64,000 bases of DNA. It comes from Corynebacterium sp. (lineage in GTDB: Bacteria > Actinomycetota > Actinomycetes > Mycobacteriales > Mycobacteriaceae). Location: the NCBI GenBank assembly GCA_030527885.1, contig JAUMZY010000002.1, positions 62,001 through 126,000 of the forward strand, read 5' to 3'. Below, in pieces: positions 25,872 through 33,621 of this stretch (the stretch's first letter is position 1; each line of letters begins with the position of its first letter). The notes under the pieces were generated by a model, which worked only from the letters and a program-made list of their open reading frames with translations, was not told where the DNA came from and searched no databases. The translations under genes were made by a program, and so were the position numbers.

Positions 25872-26876
25872 ATGTCGACCCCCACTGACATCCTGGAACA
25901 CGCCCGCACCAAAGTGCTGGCAGAAGGCAACGGCCTCAACAAACAAGAGGTTTTACAGGTCTTACAGCTCGATGAATCACGCATTCAAGAACTCCTCGAG
26001 CTCGCACACCAAGTGCGCCTCAAATGGTGCGGTGAAGAAGTAGAAGTTGAAGGCATCATCTCGCTGAAAACCGGCGGCTGCCCAGAAGACTGCCACTTTT
26101 GCTCCCAATCCGGCTTATTCCAATCACCCGTGCGCTCTGCCTGGCTCGACATCACCGGCCTGGTAGAAGCAGCAAAACAAACCCAAAAATCCGGGGCCAC
26201 CGAATTCTGCATCGTGGCGGCCGTCAAAGGCCCAGACGAACGCCTCATGTCGCAATTGGGACAAGCCGTCGCCGCCATTAAAGCCGAGGTAGAAATCGAA
26301 GTTGCCGCCTCCGTCGGCATCCTCACGCAGGAACAAGTAGACCGCCTCAAGGCAGCCGGCGTCCACCGCTACAACCACAACCTGGAAACCGCCCGCTCGT
26401 TCTTCCCCAACGTGGTCACCACCCACAGCTGGGAATCCCGGCGTGACACTCTGCGCATGGTTGGCGAAGCTGGCCTGGAGGTCTGCTCAGGTGGCATCCT
26501 GGGCATGGGGGAAAGCTTGGAGCAGCGGGCGGAATTTGCCTGCGACCTGGCGGAATTAAACCCCACCGAGGTGCCCATGAACTTCCTGGATCCGCGCCCG
26601 GGTACGCCGTTTGCGGATAAAGAGGTCATGGAGACCGCCGATGCCCTGCGGGCCATTGGGGCGTTCCGGTTGGCGTTGCCAAAAACCATTTTGCGGTTCG
26701 CTGGTGGCCGGGAATTAACCCTGGGTGATTTAGGCACGGAACAGGGCTTGCTCGGTGGTATTAACGCAGTTATCGTGGGCAATTACTTGACCACGTTGGG
26801 CCGCCCCATGGAGAAAGATATCGACATGCTTAATAAGTTGAGTATTCCGCTGAAAGTGTTGACCACCAGTGTCTAA
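25872..26876 (+). CDS. bioB: Biotin synthase
   Basis: 334 residues of the radical-SAM family. The [4Fe-4S]-SAM motif CPEDCHFC ([14 protein letters not shown]) and downstream biotin-synthase blocks [39 protein letters not shown] and [12 protein letters not shown] are all present. It inserts sulphur into dethiobiotin as the last step of biotin synthesis. AGGAGA lies upstream of the ATG. The stop overlaps the GTG of bsaP by 8 bp, so the auxiliary protein is made with it. bioA/bioD are not in the window. Confidence 0.97.
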   Translation: MSTPTDILEHARTKVLAEGNGLNKQEVLQVLQLDESRIQELLELAHQVRLKWCGEEVEVEGIISLKTGGCPEDCHFCSQSGLFQSPVRSAWLDITGLVEAAKQTQKSGATEFCIVAAVKGPDERLMSQLGQAVAAIKAEVEIEVAASVGILTQEQVDRLKAAGVHRYNHNLETARSFFPNVVTTHSWESRRDTLRMVGEAGLEVCSGGILGMGESLEQRAEFACDLAELNPTEVPMNFLDPRPGTPFADKEVMETADALRAIGAFRLALPKTILRFAGGRELTLGDLGTEQGLLGGINAVIVGNYLTTLGRPMEKDIDMLNKLSIPLKVLTTSV

Positions 26877-27129
26877 ACCAGCAGCTAACACGGATCTCCT
26901 TGAGGCCTTGCTCGCCGGTGACGCACCACTTTTCCACCCCAATACGGGCCAAGAAATTGCGGCAGGTGTAGAAATTAAGCTCTCCCCATCTGCGCGCGCT
27001 GGCCTGGAAGCGCCCCGCTATTGTCAGCTATGCGGGCGGCGCATGGTGGTGCAGGTGCGTCCCGACGGGTGGGATGTGCGATGCTCCCGCCATGGCGTCG
27101 TTGATTCGGTGTATTTAGAGCAGCGCTAG
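26869..27129 (+). CDS. bsaP: Biotin synthase auxiliary protein BsaP
   Basis: 86 residues starting at GTG 26869 inside the bioB 3' end. Cysteines sit at 52, 55 and 72 (YCQLCGRRM and VRCSRHGV), a compact cluster able to bind Fe-S. Actinobacteria encode this small protein next to bioB; in Mycobacterium it has been reported to support biotin synthase activity, probably by helping regenerate its cluster. Size, cysteine pattern and overlap with bioB all agree. A complex inverted repeat follows within 10 bp. Confidence 0.85.
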   Translation: MSKPAANTDLLEALLAGDAPLFHPNTGQEIAAGVEIKLSPSARAGLEAPRYCQLCGRRMVVQVRPDGWDVRCSRHGVVDSVYLEQR

Positions 27130-27208
27130 CTTTTTTGCTTTTCGACGTCATACCGAGGCGGAAGCCCGACCTTCTTCGAGGCGGAAGCCCGACCGTCGAA
27201 AAGCTAGC
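27125..27208. repeat. Nested inverted repeats with an 18-bp direct repeat between bsaP and metI
   Basis: GCTAGCTTTT (27125-27134) pairs with AAAAGCTAGC (27199-27208). Inside, GCTTTTCGACG (27137-27147) pairs with CGTCGAAAAGC (27194-27204). The two left arms compete for the same right arm. Between them CGAGGCGGAAGCCCGACC occurs twice in tandem (27154-27171 and 27177-27194, period 23 bp). The element lies between convergent genes and may terminate both. It contains two copies of the CTTTTCGACG motif, one facing each gene. Confidence 0.7.
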
Positions 27209-27211
27209 ATG

Positions 27212-27880
27212 TCAGTGGAAGCGAGTGCGGCGCGCTAACAAATTACCGATCGACTGGATACCTTGCACCACGATGACCAAAATGAGCACAGTGATCACAA
27301 TGGCGGGAGCGTCAAACTGCTGGTAGCCGTAGGAAACCGCCAAGTCGCCCACGCCACCGCCACCAATGGTGCCGGCCATGGCCGTGGCCCCGATGAGCCC
27401 AATCGTGGCGGTTGTGAGCGCCAAAATGATGGAGCTTTTCGCCTCAGGCAGCATGAAAATCTGGATGGTTTGCCACAGCGTAGCACCCATGGAATCTGCG
27501 GCCTCTAGAATGCCGGACCGCACCTCCAGTAGGGAGGCTTCGATCAGCCGGGAGATGTACGGGGCGATGTAGATCGTCAAGGGTACGAGGGCGGCGGTGG
27601 TGCCGATGGAGGTGCCAGAGATCAACCGGGTCAGGGGCACGATGGCGACTAGGAGAATAATGAACGGAATAGACCGAATAATATTCACAATAATATTGAG
27701 GATGGTGTAGAGCCACGGGATGGGTTTGAGGCCGCCCGGCCGGGTGAGCACCAACACCACCGCCAGTGGGATCCCCAATAATGCCCCGATGAGCAGGGAG
27801 ATGGACACCATGTAGATGGTTTCGCCGAAGGCTTCGGTGTATTGATCAAAAGTCACGCTGGTTTCGAGCAGCTGATTCAT
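27212..27880 (-). CDS. metI: Methionine ABC transporter permease MetI
   Basis: 222 residues from ATG 27880, which overlaps the metN stop (ATGA); a longer upstream frame runs through metN and is rejected. Five membrane helices and the permease signature EAADSMGATLWQTIQIFMLPEA (EAA loop) are characteristic of MetI. It forms the channel of the MetNIQ methionine importer. Downstream lies the inverted-repeat element at 27125-27208. Confidence 0.93.
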   Translation of the reverse strand: MNQLLETSVTFDQYTEAFGETIYMVSISLLIGALLGIPLAVVLVLTRPGGLKPIPWLYTILNIIVNIIRSIPFIILLVAIVPLTRLISGTSIGTTAALVPLTIYIAPYISRLIEASLLEVRSGILEAADSMGATLWQTIQIFMLPEAKSSIILALTTATIGLIGATAMAGTIGGGGVGDLAVSYGYQQFDAPAIVITVLILVIVVQGIQSIGNLLARRTRFH

Positions 27881-28887
27881 GACACAACCTCTATTGTTAG
27901 ATTGTCTAGGGATTTGAGCCACGCTATGGCTTGCTTGGTGTCTGATGGGGGAGCGGTGAACCCGAGGACGAGAATCCCCACCGATGCGTGCCGCAGGGCC
28001 GTATCCACAGCATGCAGCAGTTCTGCGGTAATTCCGAAGTCGGAGTGCAGCCGCGAAATGATGTCCCTGCCAGTGGCATCCGTGTAGACGATGCGCAGCA
28101 CCGTGCCCCATGTGCGTGCCTGCACTTCACGCACCAACGTGTCGGGCAGTTGCTGCGGCACCACGGTGGCCACAAAGTCGCGCGTTAACCGCTGCTTCGG
28201 CTGGGCGAATATTTGTTCGACGGGCCCGTGTTCGATGAGTTTGCCGTTTTCCAAAACCGCCACATGATCCGCAATCGTCGCAATCACATCCATCTGGTGC
28301 GTGATGATGAGAATCGTGACCGCTAACCTGGCATTAATCTCCACCAACAAATCCAAAATCTGCTTCGTGGTGATCGGATCCAACGCACTGGTTGGCTCAT
28401 CACACAGCAATAATTGTGGATTGGTGATCAACGCCCGGGCGATGGCAACCCGTTGCTGCTGCCCGCCGGACAATTGCCCCGGATGATGATCCGCGCGATC
28501 AGTCAACCCCACCAGATCCAGCACCTGCTGCACGCGCTCTTGAATTTCTTCTTTGGGCACATGCGCGAGCACCAACGGAATGGCCACATTCTCCGCAACA
28601 GTTTTCGAAGAAAGCAGATTGTATTGCTGAAACACCATGGACACCCTGCGCCGCAACTCCCGCAGGTTAGCTTCTGCCAAGGGGGTGCCCAGCACGGTCA
28701 CGTCACCGGCACTCGGGGTTTCCAAACCATTAACAGTGCGGATGAGAGTGGATTTACCAGCCCCTGATGTTCCCACCACCCCGAAGATACTGCCCGTGGG
28801 CACGGTGAACGTGATGCCATCAAGCGCCGTGAAATCCTTAAATACCTTGGTCACCTGGGTGAATGAAACTGCATTGTGGGAAGACAT
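27877..28887 (-). CDS. metN: Methionine ABC transporter ATP-binding protein MetN
   Basis: 336 residues. The ABC domain has Walker A GTSGAGKST, Q-loop VFQQYNLL, signature LSGGQQQRVAIARAL and Walker B LLLCDEPTSALDP. After residue 240 comes the C-terminal NIL domain (about 260-330), which in MetN binds intracellular methionine and inhibits transport. Sits between metQ and metI with direct contact on both sides; the metQ stop and the metN start are within a few bases. Confidence 0.94.
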   Translation of the reverse strand: MSSHNAVSFTQVTKVFKDFTALDGITFTVPTGSIFGVVGTSGAGKSTLIRTVNGLETPSAGDVTVLGTPLAEANLRELRRRVSMVFQQYNLLSSKTVAENVAIPLVLAHVPKEEIQERVQQVLDLVGLTDRADHHPGQLSGGQQQRVAIARALITNPQLLLCDEPTSALDPITTKQILDLLVEINARLAVTILIITHQMDVIATIADHVAVLENGKLIEHGPVEQIFAQPKQRLTRDFVATVVPQQLPDTLVREVQARTWGTVLRIVYTDATGRDIISRLHSDFGITAELLHAVDTALRHASVGILVLGFTAPPSDTKQAIAWLKSLDNLTIEVVS

Positions 28888-29714
28888 TATGGGACGAACC
28901 AGTAGTTATTCTCGTTGTGCTGAGCCATGTAATCCTTAAATTCTTGCGAGGTGTAGGCCTCCTTGACTGCCTTGGCCCAGTCGGAATTTACTTTGTCTTC
29001 CGTGGTGGTGGCCACCAGGATTAATTCCGGCCGGAGGGTTTCCTGGAAGAGCTGTAGTTTGGAATCCACCTTGGAGCTATAGGATATAGAGCCCGGAATG
29101 ACCGCCCAGTCTAAGTCCTGCAAGGACCGGGGGATGGTGGCTGATTCCATGGGTTTGATTTCAAGGTTGTGGGGGTTGGATTCGATGTCGTTCTCGGTGA
29201 GTAGCGCCGGGTCGGCGTCGGCTTTGAGGGGGATCCAGCCGGCGCTGGCGAGGATGTTGTAGGCGCGGGATTGGTTGGAGGCGTCTTGGGGGATGCCTAT
29301 TTTTTGGCCGTCGGCGACGTCGTCGAGGGAGGCATGTCGGGAGGAGTAGAGACCCGCTGGCACGGTGGGGATTTCGGTGATGGCTGCTAGGTTGCCGCTT
29401 TTCTCTTTGTTGAAGACTTTGATGTAGGCGCTGTGTTGGTCGACGTTGAGGTCGATGCTGCCTTCGTTGAGGGCGACGTCGGCTTGTTTGAGGTCGGAGA
29501 AGTTTGTGTATTCGAGTGTGTAGCCTTTGTTTTTCAGGATGGGGTCTACGCCTTGTTTGAAGAGTTCGCTATAGGGCCCTGGGGAGGTGCCAACTTTGAT
29601 GGATTTGGAGTCGTCGGGGTTGTTGGCGGCTTGGGTGCAGCCGGTGAGTCCGATGCTTAATGTGAGCAGGACACCGGCTATTTTTCGGAGGTTCAGTTTT
29701 GTCGTACTGGGCAG
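28887..29714 (-). CDS. metQ: Methionine-binding lipoprotein MetQ, start codon unclear
   Basis: The frame is open from the region of 29714 to the stop at 28887. It reads KLNLRKIAGVLLTLSIGLTGC, a signal peptide with lipobox LTGC, then IKVGTSPGPYSELFKQG and the NlpA/MetQ binding-protein fold ending NENNYWFVP. There is no in-frame ATG, GTG or TTG before the lipobox. Where ATG is expected before the AAA codon the sequence has ACA. Only CTG 29714 is available, or an ATG at 29722 in a frame that would join if the A4 run at 29697-29700 had one more base. No Shine-Dalgarno is seen. The gene may have lost its start, or the sequence has a one-base error. A McbR-type box lies directly upstream. Confidence 0.7.
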   Translation of the reverse strand: MPSTTKLNLRKIAGVLLTLSIGLTGCTQAANNPDDSKSIKVGTSPGPYSELFKQGVDPILKNKGYTLEYTNFSDLKQADVALNEGSIDLNVDQHSAYIKVFNKEKSGNLAAITEIPTVPAGLYSSRHASLDDVADGQKIGIPQDASNQSRAYNILASAGWIPLKADADPALLTENDIESNPHNLEIKPMESATIPRSLQDLDWAVIPGSISYSSKVDSKLQLFQETLRPELILVATTTEDKVNSDWAKAVKEAYTSQEFKDYMAQHNENNYWFVP

Positions 29715-29725
29715 TCTAGCATTGC

Positions 29726-29741
29726 TAGACAGTTCGGTCTA
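29726..29741. promoter_or_regulatory. McbR-type operator upstream of metQ
   Basis: TAGAC-AGTTCG-GTCTA exactly matches the TAGAC-N6-GTCTA motif of McbR, the corynebacterial methionine/cysteine repressor, whose known regulon includes metQNI. An overlapping palindrome GTCTAGCA-T-TGCTAGAC occupies 29714-29730. Confidence 0.75.
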
Positions 29742-29760
29742 TTCGCTATGATTTTTGATT

Positions 29761-30667
29761 GTGTTTGACGCCCATGAATCTGCGCTGCGTTCCATTCGGC
29801 GCATCGTTACTGAAACCGCCACGCCCACCGAACCCGCCCACGCCCTGGCCGCGATCAGCGCGCAATTGCGTGCCAGAAATGTTTTGGTGGTCAGCGGGGC
29901 CGGCGTGTCGACGGACTCCGGCATTCCGGATTATCGCGGCCCGCGCGGCTCTCTAAGCCGGTATCGTCCCATGACGTACCAGGAATTCCTGCACGATGAG
30001 CATGCTTTACGACGTTATTGGGCGCGATCCTTCTTTGGGTGGCGGTATATTGATGACGTGCAACCGAACTATGTGCATGAGTGCCTAGCGCAGTTGGAGC
30101 ACACCGGGGCGATTACTGGTGTGATCACTCAGAACGTGGATGGCTTGCACCAAGCGGCTGGTAGTAAAAACGTGGTTGCCCTGCACGGAAATTTGGATAC
30201 CGTGGTGTGTTTGGCATGTGGGGTCCGGGAGGATCGCCGGCAGTTTGATGCCCGGATGGATGGGGAAAATCCGGGGTTTGCCGCGACAATTCGCTTGGAT
30301 AAAACCGAAGTAAATCCTGATGGTGACGTGAATCTATCGGATGCGGTAATTGCCGGATTTCGCCTGGTGGGATGTGGCAGCTGCGGCTCTACTCTTATGA
30401 AGCCCGACGTGGTATATTTCGGGGAACCGGTGCCTGCGCCGCGCAAACAGCAGGTGAAATCCATGGTTGACCAGGCAGATTCGCTCTTGGTTGTGGGTTA
30501 ATCATTGGCTGTTATGAGCGGGATGCGCATTGTGCTCGATATGAAAAAAACAGGGCAAATTGGTGACGGTTATTAATGGTGGCCCGGGGCGGGCAGATGA
30601 TCGTGTGGACATTTTATGGCGCACGGACTTGAGCTCTGCTTTTCGGGAAATTATGTCCAGATTGTAG
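29761..30667 (+). pseudogene. Sir2-family NAD-dependent deacylase, nonsense codon plus frameshift
   Basis: The start is probably GTG 29761 (TTG 29755 also possible). The frame encodes VVSGAGVSTDSGIPDYRGPRG, TQNVDGLHQAAG, ALHGNLD, CLACG...CGSCGS (zinc site) and KPDVVYFGEPVP, all sirtuin hallmarks. TAA at 30499-30501 interrupts it where the conserved sequence is VVGSSLAV; the next codons SLAVMSGMRIVLDMKK still match. One extra G near 30562 then shifts the frame, after which VTVINGGPGRADDRVDILWR continues to TAG 30665-30667. A serine TCA changed to TAA explains the stop. Two independent lesions indicate real inactivation. A second sirtuin gene at 45072 remains intact. Confidence 0.82.
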
Positions 30668-30747
30668 ACATGTCCACAATTTTGGGTAATATATAACTTG
30701 ATATTCACTAATAACAGCCATATCTTCAGCTCAAAAGGAGAAAATAC

Positions 30748-31401
30748 ATGAAAAAATGGCTCATTGGCGCAGCAGTCGCCGTTGTTCTCATCGTTGTCGG
30801 CTGGATCGTCGGCACCAAGATTTACGCATCCAACGCATCCAGCGATGCTGCCCCTCCCACCGTGAGCGCCGGCAGTGAAACCGCCAATGCTGATGCCGAT
30901 ATAGATGGCGACTGGAAGGTAGGCGGTGGCGACACCTTCGCCGGCTACCGAGTGGGGGAAGTGCTCAATGATCAACAGATCTCCGTCACGGGCCGCACTG
31001 ATCAGGTCACCGGCACCGTCACCGTCAAGGATAAGGAACTCACCGCAGCCAACATCGAAGTGGACATGGCCAGCGTGAAAACCGACTCCGACCGCCGCGA
31101 CGGCTACTTTGCCAACCGCGCCATTGATGTAGCCACCAACCCCAAAGCCACCTTCACCGTCACGAGCCCCGTGAAAGTCGCCGGCACCGGCGCCGTGGAA
31201 GTTCCGGGCGAAATGACCATCAAGGGCAAGACCGTGCCAGTGACCGCCAAGATCACCGTTGCTAAGGTGGGCGACGGCCTAGAAGCAGCCGGCACCGTTG
31301 ACGTCACCTGGCGTGATTTCGATGTTGAGCCACCGAACATGGGCTTCGTGTCCGTGGAAGAAACCGGCAGCATTGAATTCAAGCTGAAGCTCAGCAAATA
31401 A
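30748..31401 (+). CDS. YceI family protein, membrane-anchored
   Basis: 217 residues with an N-terminal membrane anchor (KKWLIGAAVAVVLIVVGWIVG), a short linker and a YceI lipocalin-like barrel from about residue 50 (GDWKVGG...FAGYRVGE, RDGYFANRAIDV, KATFTVTSP, PNMGFVSVEETGSIEFKLKL). YceI proteins bind polyprenoid-type lipids; the function in Corynebacterium is unknown. AAAGGAG precedes the ATG. A terminator follows and then a paralogue, indicating tandem duplication. Confidence 0.87.
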   Translation: MKKWLIGAAVAVVLIVVGWIVGTKIYASNASSDAAPPTVSAGSETANADADIDGDWKVGGGDTFAGYRVGEVLNDQQISVTGRTDQVTGTVTVKDKELTAANIEVDMASVKTDSDRRDGYFANRAIDVATNPKATFTVTSPVKVAGTGAVEVPGEMTIKGKTVPVTAKITVAKVGDGLEAAGTVDVTWRDFDVEPPNMGFVSVEETGSIEFKLKLSK

Positions 31402-31414
31402 TATCTCTACCCAG

Positions 31415-31451
31415 CCCCTTCCCGCAGTAGCATCGTATCTGAGGGAAGGGG
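31415..31451 (+). terminator. Terminator between the two yceI genes
   Basis: CCCCTTCCC (31415-31423) pairs with GGGAAGGGG (31443-31451), followed by TTTT. The loop shares AGTAGCATC with the sequence after the second copy, showing that the duplication included this element. Confidence 0.82.
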
Positions 31452-31515
31452 TTTTCTGCTGCTACATAACTAGGTGCGCGCCGAAAACTCCGCATATCTT
31501 CTAAGGAGGAACCCC

Positions 31516-32148
31516 ATGCACAAGTGGGTTATCGGCGGTGCTGCCACCATGGCGCTCATCACCATTGTCCTCATGGTGGTCATTGCGAAAAAGCCGGACC
31601 CGGATACTCCAACCGTTAGTATTGATGCCATCCAGGGCACGTGGACAATCGGCCCCGACAGCTATGCCGGTTACCATGTGCATGCCGTCAACGGGGATAT
31701 CATCTTCAAAGATGGCCGGCAGAACGTTACCGCAACTGGCCGCACCGACCGCGTCACCGGCAGCGCCACCGTGACCAATAACGAACTCACCGCCGCCACC
31801 GTGGAGGTAGACCTAGCCGGCATCACGAGCGATTCCGAACAGCGCGATAAATACTTTCGCACCAAGATCATTGATGTAGCCGCGTGCCCCACGGCCACTT
31901 TCACCATCGCCCAACCCGTGAAAATGGCAGATCCCAGCAAAATTGCTGTTCCGGGTGACCTCACCATCAACAACGTCACCCTTCCTGTGGTCGCTGACAT
32001 GAATATCACTGGTACAGAAACCAACCCAGTGGTGACAGGTAGTGTGCAAGTAACTTGGCAAGATTTTGATATAGATCCCCCAAAACTGGGTTTCGTCACC
32101 GTTGCAGATGCCGGTGTCATCGAATTTTTGCTCAAACTGAGCAAGTAG
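31516..32148 (+). CDS. YceI family protein, second copy
   Basis: 210 residues from ATG 31516 with AAGGAGG upstream; the in-frame codons before it lack a binding site. The layout matches the preceding gene: membrane anchor (WVIGGAATMALITIVLMVVIA), short spacer, barrel with GTWTIGPDSYAGYHVHA, TGRTDRVTGSATVTNNELTAATVEVDLA and the end VIEFLLKLSK. A difference is RDKYFRTKIIDVAACP, which introduces a cysteine absent from the first copy. After its stop, a weaker hairpin (TCCCTG/CAGGGA) resembles the terminator after copy one. Confidence 0.86.
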   Translation: MHKWVIGGAATMALITIVLMVVIAKKPDPDTPTVSIDAIQGTWTIGPDSYAGYHVHAVNGDIIFKDGRQNVTATGRTDRVTGSATVTNNELTAATVEVDLAGITSDSEQRDKYFRTKIIDVAACPTATFTIAQPVKMADPSKIAVPGDLTINNVTLPVVADMNITGTETNPVVTGSVQVTWQDFDIDPPKLGFVTVADAGVIEFLLKLSK

Positions 32149-32209
32149 TGCCCCCAATTGCCTCCCTGCCCTAGTAGCATCATAAGGATACAGGGAAGGA
32201 GTTGATTTT

Positions 32210-33598
32210 GTGAGTGGACTAACACCAGCGGCGGCCGTCGAAAAGCTCAAAGAACGGTACGCCGCCGTGACGGACATCGCCCACACCGCTATCTTCGAGC
32301 CGAAACAATACATGCAAGTCAACTACCCAAAACTCACCGTTGACATTAATAGTTGGCATCCCGTCGACCGCACCGAACCCTTCGGCTACGTGGAAGAAGC
32401 CGGCACCTACTCCACCTGCATCAGCAAGCCCGAGCTCATGGAATCCTACCTGGTGGAGCAGTTGGAACGCCTGGCGCGCAATTATGATTGCACCATTTCC
32501 GTCACTGATTCCGATGTGCGCATCCCACCGGAATTTATCGACGGCCTCGCCGGCGCCGTGGGTGCCAAACGCTCGCCGTACATTCCCCGCCCCAGCCTTG
32601 ACGACGTCGACGACGGCATCATTGACGGCGACTGGGATGCCTTCCACGGCGCCGAAAAACCCCTGTTTCATTTCGCGCCGCAACGCTTTGATATTGCCTG
32701 CGAACGCATCGAACATTACACCGGCACTCCCGTCGAATCCGTGCAAAAATATATCCTCTTTACCAATTACGGGATGCACACCCGCGAATTCCTGCGCTAC
32801 GGCTTAGCGGAACTGCAAACAACCAGCCGGTACACCAGCATCGTGCTTGCCGACGGCCACACCATCACCGCCGAGGACGCCGCCCACGTGGAATTAGATA
32901 GTCTCGTGGCTGATTCCCGCTATCAAATGCCCAGGTACGACCTGGTGGCGCCCGGGAATTACGGCATCACCATGATCAACATCGGCGTGGGACCCTCCAA
33001 CGCAAAAACCATCACCGATTGCCTCGCGGTCTTGCGCCCCGACCTGTGGGTGATGATCGGCCACTGTGCCGGCCTGGACGGCCGCATGCGCATGGGGGAT
33101 TTGATTTTAGGCAATGCATATCAACGCAGTGATCATTTGCTGGACACACATATCCCCACCAACCTGCCCATTCCGGCGGTGCCAGAAGTGCAACGCGCCC
33201 TGGAGGCAGGCGTGGCGGAAGTCTACGGCGCTGATCTGTCGCTGATGCGCACTGGCACCGTGATTTCCACCGATGACCGCAACTGGGAATGGCACACCCC
33301 CAAAGCACTGTGGGAGTGGCTGCGGTGTTCCACCGCCATTGCGTGCGACATGGAATCGGCCACCCTGGCCGCCAACGGATACCGGTACCGCATTCCCTAC
33401 GGAACCCTCTTGAGTGTGTCAGACCTACCGCTGCATGCGGTGCCAAAACTCCCAGCAGCCGCACAAGCGTTCTATTCCTCCTCGAAGGAGGCGCATGTGA
33501 TGTGCGCGGTGCGGGCGGTTGAAACCCTGGCGGAGTCACCACACCGGTTACGCACCAGAAAATTACGCCGCACTGTTGCCGAAGTTCCCTTCCGATAG
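32210..33598 (+). CDS. amn: AMP nucleosidase
   Basis: 462 residues from GTG 32210 with AAGGAG about 10 nt upstream. The N-terminal Amn regulatory domain (about 1-170) is followed by a nucleoside-phosphorylase-fold catalytic domain: PGNYGITMINIGVGPSNAKT, WVMIGHCAGLDGRMRMGDL, and CDMESATLAANGYRYRIPYGT with the purine/ribose-binding Met-Glu. It hydrolyses AMP to adenine and ribose 5-phosphate, balancing adenylate pools. It stands alone between yceI and a lipoprotein gene. Confidence 0.93.
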   Translation: MSGLTPAAAVEKLKERYAAVTDIAHTAIFEPKQYMQVNYPKLTVDINSWHPVDRTEPFGYVEEAGTYSTCISKPELMESYLVEQLERLARNYDCTISVTDSDVRIPPEFIDGLAGAVGAKRSPYIPRPSLDDVDDGIIDGDWDAFHGAEKPLFHFAPQRFDIACERIEHYTGTPVESVQKYILFTNYGMHTREFLRYGLAELQTTSRYTSIVLADGHTITAEDAAHVELDSLVADSRYQMPRYDLVAPGNYGITMINIGVGPSNAKTITDCLAVLRPDLWVMIGHCAGLDGRMRMGDLILGNAYQRSDHLLDTHIPTNLPIPAVPEVQRALEAGVAEVYGADLSLMRTGTVISTDDRNWEWHTPKALWEWLRCSTAIACDMESATLAANGYRYRIPYGTLLSVSDLPLHAVPKLPAAAQAFYSSSKEAHVMCAVRAVETLAESPHRLRTRKLRRTVAEVPFR

Positions 33599-33621
33599 TC
33601 CCATTGCGATAAGGACAAACC

